From: Levilactobacillus enshiensis
GTDB lineage: Bacteria; Bacillota; Bacilli; Lactobacillales; Lactobacillaceae
Direction of reading: 5' to 3'
Length of the DNA: 64,000 nt
Assembly (NCBI RefSeq): GCF_007115095.1
Contig: NZ_SULH01000001.1
Coordinates: forward strand, 415,409 to 479,408
The position numbers and the translations under genes were made by a program. The notes under the pieces were generated by a model. It worked only from the letters and a program-made list of their open reading frames with translations, was not told the DNA's origin and did not search any database. Below are positions 25,385-34,248 of this stretch, one piece after another. Within the stretch, counting starts at the first letter, position 1; every line of letters begins with the position of its first letter.

Positions 25385-25717
25385 TTAGCCAATCGAGAAA
25401 TAGCGGAGCACGGCCATTGCCATGATGCCGACCACCACGACCATTAGGAGACTCTTGGTTAGTACCCCCGCCAAGGTTGCTGGAATTGCCGCTAGACAGT
25501 TTGCAAGGTTGAGGGTGGCCAGGTGCCCGGGATTGGCGATGAACAGACTCTGGCAACACAGAGCGGTCATAATTGTGATGGGAACGAAGGATAGAAAGTT
25601 GATCAGCCATGCCGGCATGGTCAGTGATTTAACGAAGACAAAGGGCAGGGCCCGTGATAGGATGGTCACTAGACCACAGCCTAAGATGGTCCACAGTTCG
25701 GTTAGACTCATCGACAT
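25385..25717 (-). CDS. azlD: AzlD-family branched-chain amino acid export subunit
   Basis: Small subunit of the AzlCD (BrnFE-like) exporter of branched-chain amino acids or their analogues. The 110-aa protein has four hydrophobic segments and the family stretch GLVTILSRALPFVF near the start. The ATG at 25717 is chosen because GGAG lies 8 bases upstream, although the frame extends to 25744. It overlaps the end of azlC by 10 bases, indicating translational coupling. Confidence 0.85.
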   Translation of the reverse strand: MSMSLTELWTILGCGLVTILSRALPFVFVKSLTMPAWLINFLSFVPITIMTALCCQSLFIANPGHLATLNLANCLAAIPATLAGVLTKSLLMVVVVGIMAMAVLRYFSIG

Positions 25718-26412
25718 TTTTTCATCTCCATTCCAAAGAGGCAACCTGCCACCGTGGCAACCAGCAGGGCGAAGTTTTGACTCATGATACCAATCATAAA
25801 GTAGTAAACCAGAGCCACGAAGAGCATGACCATCAGCTGCAGGGACAGACCTAAATGGCGGTCGCTGATCAACTGCAGGTAGACGAGCCCGATGAACATG
25901 GCGGTCAGGGCGAAGTCAAAACCGAAGCGTTCGGGATTGGAGATTAAGCCCCCTAAGACAGCCCCCACGAGCGTGGCAATGCCCCAAACGAGGTAGGCGA
26001 CGATGTTTGCAGCGGATTGCCACGCAAAACTCAATTTGCCGTTCGTTTTGTTCTGCTTATTCATTGCCAACGCAAAAGTTTCGTCTGTGACCAACGACCC
26101 AATTAAGAGGTTGCGGGTCAATGATTCATGTCGGAAATATTGGGCCAGACTAGTGCTCATTAAGATCATTCGAGAATTGACCAAGAAAGTCGAAATAAAA
26201 ATGGCAGAAAGCGGGTCATGTAATAAAAGCATGCTGGTAATAATGAATTGCGCAGACCCGGCATAGACGATAAATGAGAGGCCGGCAACGACTAATAAAC
26301 TGAGGTGGCTGGTGTGGGCAACAATGCCGAAAGCCAGGCCCACTCCGATGTAACCAAAGACCGTGGGGAGGACGTCGTGGACGCCGGCCCTGAAGGTGAG
26401 TGAAGGACCCAT
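25708..26412 (-). CDS. azlC: AzlC-family branched-chain amino acid export subunit
   Basis: Large subunit of the exporter; the 234-aa protein has about 7 membrane segments with the typical GVHDVLPTVFGYIGVGLAFGI start, YAGSAQFI in the second segment and VTDETFALAM in the middle. AAAGGA lies 9 bases before the ATG. It is divergent from the short MerR-like gene at 26600, which might regulate it. Confidence 0.88.
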   Translation of the reverse strand: MGPSLTFRAGVHDVLPTVFGYIGVGLAFGIVAHTSHLSLLVVAGLSFIVYAGSAQFIITSMLLLHDPLSAIFISTFLVNSRMILMSTSLAQYFRHESLTRNLLIGSLVTDETFALAMNKQNKTNGKLSFAWQSAANIVAYLVWGIATLVGAVLGGLISNPERFGFDFALTAMFIGLVYLQLISDRHLGLSLQLMVMLFVALVYYFMIGIMSQNFALLVATVAGCLFGMEMKKCR

Positions 26413-26532
26413 GACTAACTTCCTTTCTGAATTCTAATTTAGTTTTAACTTCCATTTTAGCCCTGTCGGGGGACCGCGTAAACGTGTAATTTATTTGTAA
26501 AATTTACCATCAAAAAAAGGTAAGAGAAAAGG

Positions 26533-26561
26533 TTGCATTTCGGTAAAGAGGGTTGTATGAT
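26533..26561 (+). promoter_or_regulatory. promoter of short MerR-like gene
   Basis: TTGCAT (26533-26538), 17-base spacer, TATGAT (26556-26561). The spacer is not the long 19-base type of classic MerR-activated promoters. Confidence 0.7.
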
Positions 26562-26599
26562 ACTCTCATTGATAAAAGATGAAAGTGAGGGTATGGGCG

Positions 26600-26839
26600 A
26601 TGAAGATGAACTTGACTGAGCTGGCTGCGGCCGCACACGCTGACGCCAGTGACATTGAAGCTTACGTAAAGAATGGCTTGTTAGGGGAGGCGCACTCCGC
26701 TACAGAATTTGACGAGTCGGATCTCTACTGGATCGACATGATTCAATGTTTTCAGGAAAACGGAACGTCTTTAGACGACTTATCCGGGTTAATGCCACGT
26801 TGTCGTAAGGGACAAACCCAATTAACTCAGGTGAACTAG
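26600..26839 (+). CDS. short MerR-type HTH protein
   Basis: The 79-aa protein looks like the DNA-binding part of a MerR regulator alone: MNLTELAAAAHADASDIEAYVKNGLL fits the helix-turn-helix and YWIDMIQCFQENGTSLDDLSGLM the second part of the domain, but no sensor or long dimerisation helix follows. ATG at 26600 follows GTGAGGG; an upstream in-frame start at 26579 is possible. It is divergent from azlCD and followed by its own terminator, so it is not a truncated remnant of an obvious larger gene. Confidence 0.65.
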   Translation: MKMNLTELAAAAHADASDIEAYVKNGLLGEAHSATEFDESDLYWIDMIQCFQENGTSLDDLSGLMPRCRKGQTQLTQVN

Positions 26840-26871
26840 TTAAGGTAATGAATCGGTAAAATGTACCACTA

Positions 26872-26909
26872 AGCAGCTCGACGGAAATTAGGCCGTGAGC
26901 TGCTTTTTT
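26872..26909 (+). terminator. intrinsic terminator
   Basis: Stem AGCAGCTCGACGG paired with CCGTGAGCTGCT and T-run. Confidence 0.85.
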
Positions 26910-27041
26910 AATACAGAAAAGAGGGTGAAAGCTGAATTTTAGACCTTATTCTAGTAGGGGGAAGAAGCAGTCGTATTGATTAGTCCATAGCTGTTGGCCG
27001 GCAAGGTGCTCCAACCGGCTACCCAGTTTTTGTTCAACCCC

Positions 27042-27089
27042 AAAAAGGGGGAACCACACAACGAGTCGTTGTGGGTTCCCCCTTTTTTA
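27042..27089. terminator. strong symmetric terminator
   Basis: Long stem AAAAAGGGGGAACC...GGTTCCCCCTTTTT with inner AACG...CGTT. It stands downstream of the reverse-strand DUF4811 operon and probably terminates it. Confidence 0.88.
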
Positions 27090-27141
27090 GGTCACAGATG
27101 CACCTCACCGGGCGACATTATCTGCTCATCTTCAAATCAGA

Positions 27142-27864
27142 CTACTTCTTGACCTGGGCAATCAGTTGTTTCATTGCTTGGGCTTGGTAAGCAGCGGTTG
27201 CCTGTTGCGTCACTTTTTTCTGTTCAGCGGCAGACATGGTTGGGTTCTTGGTCATTGCGGCCATCACTTGTTGTTTAACGTAGGTCATTGCAGCGGCCTT
27301 TTGTTTTGCTTGATAGCTCTTAGAACTCGTTAGCTTTTGGAGCTTCTTGGCTTGGGCAGCACTGAGGACCGTCCAATTTTGGTTGATGTAGATGGTGTTG
27401 GTTTCCTTCACGTATTGGTGACCGTTACCGGAAAGGCCAAACCAGAAACTACTCATGCCGTTCTTGTATTCTCGGTAAACCTTCTTGGTCACAATGCGAT
27501 TTTCACCCGTCGTCCGCTTGATCACGTTTTTCGTGGTGACCTTAGCTGACGTGTGCGTGGTCTTCTTAGCAGTTGCACTCGTCTTATAAACGTAGACCTG
27601 GTGCTTGTTGGCCGTCCCAATTGGTTGGTAGACCATCATCGGTAATTGTTTAGAAGGTGAGGCAGAGTAGATGGTCCGCGATGACGTGGTGGTGACATTG
27701 TGCATCCCTAAGTGATCATGGTCGTTTTTAACCATGAAGAAGATGCTTGTCAGCAGACCAATCACAGCGACCGCGGTCAACGTATTGCTCAGTGGCTTAT
27801 TTTCAATGTAAACGAAGAAGATGAAGGACAGAACGGCACAGATAATCAGTGAAAAGATAATCAT
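27142..27864 (-). CDS. DUF4811 membrane-anchored protein
   Basis: Function unknown; DUF4811 proteins are typically found beside DHA2 exporters in lactobacilli. The 240-aa protein has two N-terminal membrane helices (about residues 2-20 and 28-45) and a large outside-facing basic region with KNGMSSFWFGLSGNGHQYV and a helical, Gln/Ala/Lys-rich C-terminus. Its start overlaps the exporter stop by one base (TAATG type), so both are translated from one mRNA. A role in supporting the exporter is inferred from the pairing. Confidence 0.8.
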   Translation of the reverse strand: MIIFSLIICAVLSFIFFVYIENKPLSNTLTAVAVIGLLTSIFFMVKNDHDHLGMHNVTTTSSRTIYSASPSKQLPMMVYQPIGTANKHQVYVYKTSATAKKTTHTSAKVTTKNVIKRTTGENRIVTKKVYREYKNGMSSFWFGLSGNGHQYVKETNTIYINQNWTVLSAAQAKKLQKLTSSKSYQAKQKAAAMTYVKQQVMAAMTKNPTMSAAEQKKVTQQATAAYQAQAMKQLIAQVKK

Positions 27865-29363
27865 TATGCGGCACCTCCTTGGGTCGTCTTTGCGGCTTCA
27901 GAGTCTTCATCGGCTAAATGAACGGAGTGGCGACTGCCCTTCATGAAGAAGGCGACGACCAGGGCGATCACACAGAAGCCAACGGCAATCCAAAAGGCAG
28001 CGTGATAACCAGACAGGGTGGCATTAATGGCCCCATTTGCATAACTCAAGGGATTCGTGGTCAAGACGTGCTTAGCAGGCATCTGGCCCTTCGTTACGTT
28101 TGTCAGGACACTGATTAAAATGGCAGTCCCAACAGAACTGGCGACTTGTCGCTGCGTGTTGTTAACGGCAGTCCCATGAGAAATCATGTTCAATGGTAAG
28201 GCGTTCATCCCGGCAGTCGTTGCGGGCATCATCACCATCGCAATCCCGAACATCCGTAAAGCGTAAAGCAAAACGATGTAGAGGGTCGACGTGTCCTTGG
28301 TGATCCAGACGAATGGCAAGGTCCCGACGGTTAGAAGGAACATCCCCATGATGGCCAAGCGCTTGGCACCGAAACGGTCAAAGGCGCGACCAGTGATCGG
28401 ACTCATGATCCCCATCATCAAGGCACCGGCTAACAGCGTCAGACCAGAATGGAAAGCGGACATTCCTTTAACCATTTGGAGGTAAAGGGGAATGACCATT
28501 TCGACCCCGACCATGGCCATGTTGACCACGGAGCTTAGGATAGCAGAAACTGTAAATTCTTTAGACTTGTAAACTCGGAAGTTCAAGAATGGATTGTCCA
28601 TCGTCAGTTGACGCCAAACGAAGAGGCCAACGAAGACAAAACCAATGGCTAACGTGGACAGCACCAGTGTACTGCCCCAACCATCGTCACCAACGGAGGA
28701 GAATCCATAGAGCATGCTCCCAAAACCGATCGTGGATAAGATCACGGAGAGTAAATCTAAAGGTTCCTTGCGGGTTTCAAGAACACTATGCATGATCCAA
28801 AAGCTGGCAATCACGACCACAGCAACGATGGGAATAATCATCCCAAAGAGATCACGCCAAGTCCAGTTGTCGATGACCCACCCGGATAAGGTTGGGCCAA
28901 TGGCAGGAGCCAGTCCAATGACGATTCCAGCAAGACCCATGGCAGTCCCACGCTTGTTAGCGGGGAAGATGGTCAGCATCAACGTTTGGAGTAAAGGCAT
29001 GGAAACCCCAACCCCAACGGCTTGAATTAACCGGCCAATGAGTAACATGGGGAAGCTAACGGCCGACCAGCAAAGGACGGTCCCGAGTAAGAAGGTTGAC
29101 ATGGCACCGATGTACAGCCACTTTGAGCTGATCGTACTCAGTAACCAGGCACTAATGGGAATCATGATCCCATTGACCAGTAAGAACCCAGTCGTTAACC
29201 ATTGAACGGTCGAGGTCGACACGTCAAAGGCTTTCATTAAGGTTGGGTAGGCGGTACTTAAAATAGTTTGGTTTAAAACCGTACAGAAAGTTCCCACTAA
29301 CAGGAGGACGACAAGCAAGGTCCGGCTGTAGGACTTTCCGTTGGTATCAATTGCATTTCCCAA
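27864..29363 (-). CDS. DHA2-family multidrug MFS exporter (LmrB/EmrB type)
   Basis: Predicted proton-driven drug efflux pump. The 499-aa protein has 14 membrane segments, with VQWLTTGFLLVNGIMIP at helix 2, motif C-like GLAPAIGPTLSGWVID in helix 5 and RAFDRFGAKRLAIMG between helices. The likely start is the TTG at 29363, preceded by GAGGG with an 8-base spacing; longer upstream starts would reach into the promoter. It shares a divergent promoter region with a MerR regulator, which probably controls it. Confidence 0.85.
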   Translation of the reverse strand: MGNAIDTNGKSYSRTLLVVLLLVGTFCTVLNQTILSTAYPTLMKAFDVSTSTVQWLTTGFLLVNGIMIPISAWLLSTISSKWLYIGAMSTFLLGTVLCWSAVSFPMLLIGRLIQAVGVGVSMPLLQTLMLTIFPANKRGTAMGLAGIVIGLAPAIGPTLSGWVIDNWTWRDLFGMIIPIVAVVVIASFWIMHSVLETRKEPLDLLSVILSTIGFGSMLYGFSSVGDDGWGSTLVLSTLAIGFVFVGLFVWRQLTMDNPFLNFRVYKSKEFTVSAILSSVVNMAMVGVEMVIPLYLQMVKGMSAFHSGLTLLAGALMMGIMSPITGRAFDRFGAKRLAIMGMFLLTVGTLPFVWITKDTSTLYIVLLYALRMFGIAMVMMPATTAGMNALPLNMISHGTAVNNTQRQVASSVGTAILISVLTNVTKGQMPAKHVLTTNPLSYANGAINATLSGYHAAFWIAVGFCVIALVVAFFMKGSRHSVHLADEDSEAAKTTQGGAA

Positions 29364-29403
29364 TATATATTCCCTCTTTATCCATAAAATCAATTCTGAA
29401 ACA

Positions 29404-29465
29404 ACTATACGCAGATTGAATGAATTTGTCAACTAGCTTGACATGCTTTTCATTTTATCTATACT
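29404..29465. promoter_or_regulatory. back-to-back divergent promoters with palindrome
   Basis: Reverse strand: TTGACA (29432-29427), 17-base spacer, TATAGT (29409-29404). Forward strand: TTGACA (29438-29443), 16-base spacer, TATACT (29460-29465). The two -35 boxes form one palindrome, TGTCA-N7-TGACA (29427-29443), which also fits the general GlnR/TnrA form TGTNA-N7-TNACA. A second inverted repeat, GCTTTTC (29446-29452) and GAAAAGC (29473-29479), spans the forward -10. Confidence 0.8.
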
Positions 29466-29583
29466 AGTTAGAGAAAAGCGAACACTAAGATAAGAAGAAC
29501 TAACAAAATTCACAAGCGCTTACATTGCGTTTAAACGAGCATTTGGACATTTTAGACAGACAGGAGAGGTGGCGTACAGCGTT

Positions 29584-30024
29584 ATGAATGAGGAACAAAA
29601 GGCGCTTTTAAAAAAGATTCCGATTGAAAATTTAATCTTTGGCATCGGGGATGTGGCGGCCGCAACGGGTGTTTCCCAAAGCCAGATTCGTTATTGGGAG
29701 AGTAAGGGGTACATCAGAAGCGAGGTCGTCAAGGGGAGCAAGAATCGAAAGTTTTCCTATAAGACGCTCTTTAAGGTGCAACACATCAAGAATTTTTTGG
29801 ATGATGGCTTCACGTTAGTTGGGGCAGCTAAGCAAGCTCAGAAACGCGACGAGTATTTCGACACGTTACGGTCCTTCTTTGAATCTCGGTTTGCGGGGCT
29901 GGAAATCAATGATGGTCAAGCTGAAATTGATATGGGACGGTTTGACCCAGAGCCAGGGAAACATTTAATTGCTCAGCGAACGGATAACAAGTGGCAGTTT
30001 AAGCTGATTGACCCCATGAATTAG
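29584..30024 (+). CDS. MerR-family transcriptional regulator
   Basis: Likely regulator of the divergent multidrug exporter operon. The 146-aa protein has a MerR helix-turn-helix (FGIGDVAAATGVSQSQIRYWESKGYI, about residues 15-42) followed by the wing and dimerisation helices. The C-terminal part is short and has no recognised ligand domain. The ATG at 29584 is preferred; the in-frame GTG at 29569 would be only 2 bases from AGGAG. A cre-like CACAAGCGCTTACA (29511-29524; 12 of 14) lies in its leader. Confidence 0.82.
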   Translation: MNEEQKALLKKIPIENLIFGIGDVAAATGVSQSQIRYWESKGYIRSEVVKGSKNRKFSYKTLFKVQHIKNFLDDGFTLVGAAKQAQKRDEYFDTLRSFFESRFAGLEINDGQAEIDMGRFDPEPGKHLIAQRTDNKWQFKLIDPMN

Positions 30025-30725
30025 GGCGATTTCGTTGTGTATCGGCGGTAACAATGGTAACCTGAAGTCACGGGAGAACTTTTCGTGATGGGCAGAAAAA
30101 ACTTTCGATACCAATCGATCTTCTGGCTGGATTGGTGGTCAATCATGTTGTTGACGTGTTGTGAAACCAGGCGAATAACCAAGAGTAATAGCGCGTTTAT
30201 CTTGCGCATGGACTACGCTGGCGGATGTCAGCGTAAGCAATCGTGAAACTAAAACGACGTGTTTTTGGAAAATTAAAGTGTTTTGATTTTTCGCTCGCCC
30301 ATCACCGCCCCCGTATGACCCATTCCAGTTTAGAAAGTTCTGGGGTGGGTTTTTGTGTGGCGAACGTGGCGCACCTTTTAGCGGTTACCAGAATCAGGAC
30401 GATATAGAGATAAGTAAGTGTCTGCGACATAACTCAAAAATCAGTTTTTTCAGGAGCCCTCTGGAAAAACTGATTTTATTTTGCCATTATCGTGGCGAAA
30501 CGTGCGCAACAAACTAACCGCCTGAGGGCCCACTCTCTTTTATTGTGAAAAGATTTTAGTCGGGCTAGAGCGATATCGCCTGAATTGTTCACAAAATCAC
30601 GTGTTTTATGAAAAGTATTTAAGAAAATGAATGAAAAATTAGAGCAATCGATGCCGCACCATTGCAGTGGTCATAAGCTTTCATAACCTTTTCAAAAAAA
30701 CAATGCAAAAAAGTAATCTATTTCG
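30025..30725. other. 700-base gene-free region with two terminators
   Basis: Two terminator hairpins stand here. The first (30318-30355) pairs ACCCATTCCAG with TCTGGGGTGGGT and ends in T. The second (30436-30482) pairs AAATCAGTTTTTTCAG with CTGGAAAAACTGATTT and is symmetric. The 290 bases before the first and the 80 between them hold no credible coding frame. An untranslated RNA ending at one of the terminators is possible but not shown. Confidence 0.6.
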
Positions 30726-30753
30726 TTGAAATCTGACGCGAACGTGTTAAGAT
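30726..30753 (+). promoter_or_regulatory. promoter of GNAT gene
   Basis: TTGAAA (30726-30731), 16-base spacer, TAAGAT (30748-30753). Confidence 0.6.
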
Positions 30754-30797
30754 TACAAAATCGCTTTAAACCAAAAATAAGAAGGATGGTGTTACAC

Positions 30798-31361
30798 ATG
30801 CTGTTACGACAAGCTACTATGGCTGATTTACCACAAATTGAATCAATTATTCGCGATGGCCGTGAGTTATTGGCGGCCCAAGCAATTGATCAATGGCAGG
30901 GCGCGTACCCGAATACGGCGATTCTCGTCGACGACATTCACCAAGGGTGGACGGTCGTTTTGGAAGAGAACAACGAAATTTTAGGGACTGCCGCTATTAT
31001 TCCGGGGGAGGACCCAACGTATAAACAGATCGATGGCCAGTGGCTGACCGTGCAGGCACCATACCTGGCAATTCACCGTGTGGCAGTATCAAGTCACCAT
31101 CGGGGTCGTGGTTTGGCCGGCGAACTGTTCCAACGGTTATTTGACCAAATTGACCACGCTCAAAATATCGAGAGCATTCGGATCGACACGCATCCGCAAA
31201 ACATGGCGATGCAACACGTCATTAAGAAAAACGGCTTCACCGAAACTGGGATGATCGATTTAGAAGCCGCTGGACTTAAGGGAACCAAAGATTACGCTTA
31301 CGAACGATTAACGGCCAACGTTAAGCCGGCGCACGTGGTGCATGCAGAAATCGCCAAGTAA
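30798..31361 (+). CDS. GNAT-family N-acetyltransferase
   Basis: Acetyl-CoA-dependent transferase of unknown substrate. The 187-aa protein starts MLLRQATMADLPQIESII, a typical GNAT opening, and has the acetyl-CoA loop in VAVSSHHRGRGLAGELF and the C-terminal NMAMQHVIKKNGFTETG. The ATG at 30798 is chosen for spacing to AGAAGGA; upstream in-frame codons lie in the promoter. Single-gene unit with its own promoter and terminator. Confidence 0.82.
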   Translation: MLLRQATMADLPQIESIIRDGRELLAAQAIDQWQGAYPNTAILVDDIHQGWTVVLEENNEILGTAAIIPGEDPTYKQIDGQWLTVQAPYLAIHRVAVSSHHRGRGLAGELFQRLFDQIDHAQNIESIRIDTHPQNMAMQHVIKKNGFTETGMIDLEAAGLKGTKDYAYERLTANVKPAHVVHAEIAK

Positions 31362-31417
31362 GTGGGTGATCGAGATTCCTCTGACCGATCAGCTTAAAAA
31401 GACGTATTAATTATAGT

Positions 31418-31456
31418 AGGATTGGTTCCGTTTTCACTCGGAGGCAATCCTTTTTT
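31418..31456 (+). terminator. intrinsic terminator
   Basis: AGGATTG-G-TTCCG pairs with CGGAG-G-CAATCCT, then TTTTT. Confidence 0.88.
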
Positions 31457-31572
31457 AGTGGCCTAAATGCCCGCTACACCAGAAAAATGTCAGGTTAGCC
31501 AGAACCTGACTTTTCATTCCCCCTAAACTCTGCGATAATGGAGGGTAGCAGTTAGATGCGGAGGCGGTGTGA

Positions 31573-32469
31573 TTGGAGAAAAGTTTATCTGGTGGTCGGT
31601 TCTTACTGGTCACAGTGTTGAATGTCATTATTACGGTATTTGAATTATTGGGTGGCTTACTTTCCGGGAGTCTGTCGCTGTTGTCGGACGCCTTTCATAA
31701 CCTGGGCGATGCGCTTTCGATTGTGTTGAGCTATGCGGCTCACCGAATCGGTGGGCGGCAACAGACACGGACCAATACGTTTGGTTATCGCCGTGCAGAA
31801 ATTTTAGCGGCGCTGTTAAACTCTGGCGTGTTGATCGTGATTTCGCTGATCCTGGCGGGGGAGGCCGTGCGGCGCTTGTTGCATCCGGAACCGGTCAAGG
31901 GTGACATCATGCTACTGGTTGCCGTGGTGAGCTTCCTGGCTAACTTACTGTCCACGGTGCTTTTGAACCGCGGATCGAAGCATAATCTGAACATTCGGGC
32001 GACCTATTTGCACTTGCTAAGTGACGCCTTGGCTTCCGTTGGGGTCATTGTGGGGGCCTTACTGATTACCATTTGGCGAATCAGTTGGGTCGACCCGACA
32101 ATTACGATTCTAGTCGCCTTGTACATCTGCTATGAGTCGTTTCCCATCGTCAAGCAGACGTTTGGCATCTTAATGGAAGCATCCCCCGACTTGGACTACG
32201 AGGGTATCGCTAGAGATATCTGTGCCTTGCCCGAGGTCGAGGGTGTCCATCACTTGCACGCTTGGCAGATTGACGAGAATAATATCGTGGTGTCCATGCA
32301 CGTTAATATGGATAACGTGCCCATCAGTGAGATTGAGCCGATCTATCGCCAGATTGAGGCCTTGCTCTGCCAGAAATATAACGTCAATCATGTGACGATT
32401 CAGGCCGAGTGTCATCGTGGAGAAGATGAGTCACTCTTCTATCAGCAAAATGATTGGCGACATAACTAA
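31573..32469 (+). CDS. cation diffusion facilitator, zinc-type efflux (CzcD/ZitB-like)
   Basis: Exports Zn2+ or a related divalent metal in exchange for protons. The 298-aa protein has six membrane helices, the helix-2 metal site SLLSDAFHNLGD (family HxxxD or DxxxD pattern), the helix-5 site LLSDALASVGV, and a cytoplasmic C-terminal domain with VHHLHAWQID. A His-poor loop follows helix 4. The start is TTG after GGAGG. A DtxR/MntR-type metal regulator follows 172 bases downstream, which supports a metal role, although it is likely transcribed separately. Confidence 0.88.
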   Translation: MEKSLSGGRFLLVTVLNVIITVFELLGGLLSGSLSLLSDAFHNLGDALSIVLSYAAHRIGGRQQTRTNTFGYRRAEILAALLNSGVLIVISLILAGEAVRRLLHPEPVKGDIMLLVAVVSFLANLLSTVLLNRGSKHNLNIRATYLHLLSDALASVGVIVGALLITIWRISWVDPTITILVALYICYESFPIVKQTFGILMEASPDLDYEGIARDICALPEVEGVHHLHAWQIDENNIVVSMHVNMDNVPISEIEPIYRQIEALLCQKYNVNHVTIQAECHRGEDESLFYQQNDWRHN

Positions 32470-32641
32470 ATGGCTGGGGTGAGCTGGTGGACTAGTCGAC
32501 CTCTTTTCAGAATATTTTTGCGCCGGTCTGTGGTAAAATTAGAGTATTAAGCCATAAAAAAAGTTAATGAAGGTTTGAGACGCTATCGCAGGTTCGGTAG
32601 TGGTGAAGTGGTAACGCACATTCTAGATGAGGTGAACAGTG

Positions 32642-33289
32642 ATGACTCCGATGAAGGAGGATTATTTAAAAATTATTTTTGAGCTGGGTGGTAAGCAGAA
32701 GAAGGTTTCTAACAAGCAAATTGCTATCAGCTTAAATATTGCTGCCGGGTCCGTGACCGAAATGGTCAACAAGATGTCGGCGGAAGGCCTGGCTGAACAC
32801 ACGCCATACGCTGGAATTTCGCTCACCAATAAGGGAATTCGGTTGGCAGAAGATTTAGTGCGTAAACACCGGATCTGGGAAGACTTCCTGGTGGAAAAGC
32901 TCAACTATGATTTACCCGACGTCCACGACGAGGCTGAGGTCTTGGAGCACGTGACGAGTGCCAAATTGGTGAATTCACTGGATGATATGTTAGGTCACCC
33001 CACGCACTGCCCCCACGGTGGCGTGATTCCCGATCGTTATGGGCACTATCACGAAGATAGCCATACGGTCCTGAATGAAGCCGAGGATGGATCGGTGGTA
33101 ACGGTCGATCGGTTTATTGATAACCACGACTTGTTGACTTACTTAGGTGACCTCAAATTAGACATTGGTGACCAACTGAAGGTATTGAAGCATGATCCAT
33201 TCGAAGGCCCCGTCACGGTGCAGAACCTGACGGACGATGCCAAGCTCATCGTGAGCTATAAGGCGGCCCATTACATTTTTGTAAAATAA
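32642..33289 (+). CDS. mntR: DtxR/MntR-family metal-dependent regulator
   Basis: Metal-activated repressor, probably for Mn2+ uptake genes. The 215-aa protein has an N-terminal winged helix (MKEDYLKIIFELGGKQKKVSNKQIAI...; AAGSVTEMVNKMSAEGL as recognition helix), a dimerisation and metal-binding domain with HDEAEVLEHVTS and CPHGGVIPD, and an SH3-like FeoA domain at the C-terminus, which places it with the longer members of the family. ATG at 32642 follows GAGGTG; GTG at 32639 is the alternative. Mn versus Fe or Zn cannot be fixed here. Confidence 0.82.
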   Translation: MTPMKEDYLKIIFELGGKQKKVSNKQIAISLNIAAGSVTEMVNKMSAEGLAEHTPYAGISLTNKGIRLAEDLVRKHRIWEDFLVEKLNYDLPDVHDEAEVLEHVTSAKLVNSLDDMLGHPTHCPHGGVIPDRYGHYHEDSHTVLNEAEDGSVVTVDRFIDNHDLLTYLGDLKLDIGDQLKVLKHDPFEGPVTVQNLTDDAKLIVSYKAAHYIFVK

Positions 33290-33298
33290 ACGAAGCTC

Positions 33299-33331
33299 AG
33301 GCACGTAATCAGCGGATGGTTGCGTGCCTTT
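33299..33331 (+). terminator. weak intrinsic terminator
   Basis: AGGCACG...CGTGCCT stem followed by a short TTATT stretch. Confidence 0.55.
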
Positions 33332-33479
33332 ATTAGTCCATTAAATTGCGGTGGTCCCCCTTTAATTTTGGTAGGAACGCCGATTTTATATTTTCCCAGT
33401 GGGTGAAGTGCCGTATAATGATAAAAAAGTGTGGTCTATCAGGTGGGCCACCAGCTTGCTGAGAGAAGGGGAAGACGGG

Positions 33480-34235
33480 ATGAGTAGTCAAAAGAAACGG
33501 GACCAGTTGATTCTCCATACGGCACTCACTGCCGGTCGAATCATGATTGAGAATGGTTCAGAAATTGAGCGTGTCGAGGATACCATGACGCGAATTGCCC
33601 ACAACGCGGGTGCCCAGACCAGCCAACTGTTCGTGATGATTACGGGAATCCTGATGGCAATCAACGGTGAGGTCGGTGCGCAGATTGAACCGGTGAAGCG
33701 GCGAACGTTTGATTTGGAAAAAATTGCCGTGGTCAATGACTTATCGCGGCAGTATGCGGACCATAAGATCGACTTGCAACAATTTTCGAACCGCCTGGAC
33801 CATTTGGATAGTGTCAGTCGTTACTTTCCGTTTTGGCTCCAGCTGTTGGCTGCTGCCTTGGTTAGTGGGCCACTGGAAGTCGTTTTCCGTCATAATTTAC
33901 CAGATTTCTGGATCACCTGTGTGGTGGGGATGCTGGGCTGGTTAGTGTACTATCTGCTGAGCAAGTTTATCCAGATTCGTTTCCTGTCAGAATTCGCTGC
34001 GGCCGCGGCAATTGGTGTGCTGGCGGTCTTAGGGGTCCACTTGGGCCTCGGTAACAGTGTTGATGATATTATCATTGGGAGCGTCATGCCGCTGGTACCG
34101 GGGGTGCCAATCACAAATTCGGTCAGAGATATTTTAGCGGGAAATCTAGTCAGTGGCCCGGCTCGAGGGGTGGAGGCCCTGGTCAGTGCGGCGGCAATCG
34201 GCTTTGGCATCGCCATGGTTTTACAATTCATGTAA
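33480..34235 (+). CDS. ThrE-type exporter, large component
   Basis: N-terminal half of a split threonine/serine exporter (formerly DUF1212). The 251-aa protein begins with a soluble domain containing AGRIMIENGSEIERVEDTM, the family signature, followed by five hydrophobic segments and the conserved GSVMPLVPGVPITNSVRDI. ATG at 33480 follows AAGGGGA. The second component starts 13 bases downstream. A TATAAT at 33414-33419 may belong to its promoter. Substrate is by homology; some family members carry dicarboxylates. Confidence 0.85.
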   Translation: MSSQKKRDQLILHTALTAGRIMIENGSEIERVEDTMTRIAHNAGAQTSQLFVMITGILMAINGEVGAQIEPVKRRTFDLEKIAVVNDLSRQYADHKIDLQQFSNRLDHLDSVSRYFPFWLQLLAAALVSGPLEVVFRHNLPDFWITCVVGMLGWLVYYLLSKFIQIRFLSEFAAAAAIGVLAVLGVHLGLGNSVDDIIIGSVMPLVPGVPITNSVRDILAGNLVSGPARGVEALVSAAAIGFGIAMVLQFM

Positions 34236-34248
34236 GGAGGCGACGCAG

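Noticed and set aside
26985-27035. TTGGCCGGCAAGG...CCAACCGGC near 27000 as a remnant of repeat module B
   Set aside because: Only a few bases resemble the module end (GGCCGGTAAGG); the rest does not align.
30021-30209. Reverse-strand frame of 62 codons after the MerR gene
   Set aside because: No ribosome binding site, low-complexity composition and no homology that I recognise.
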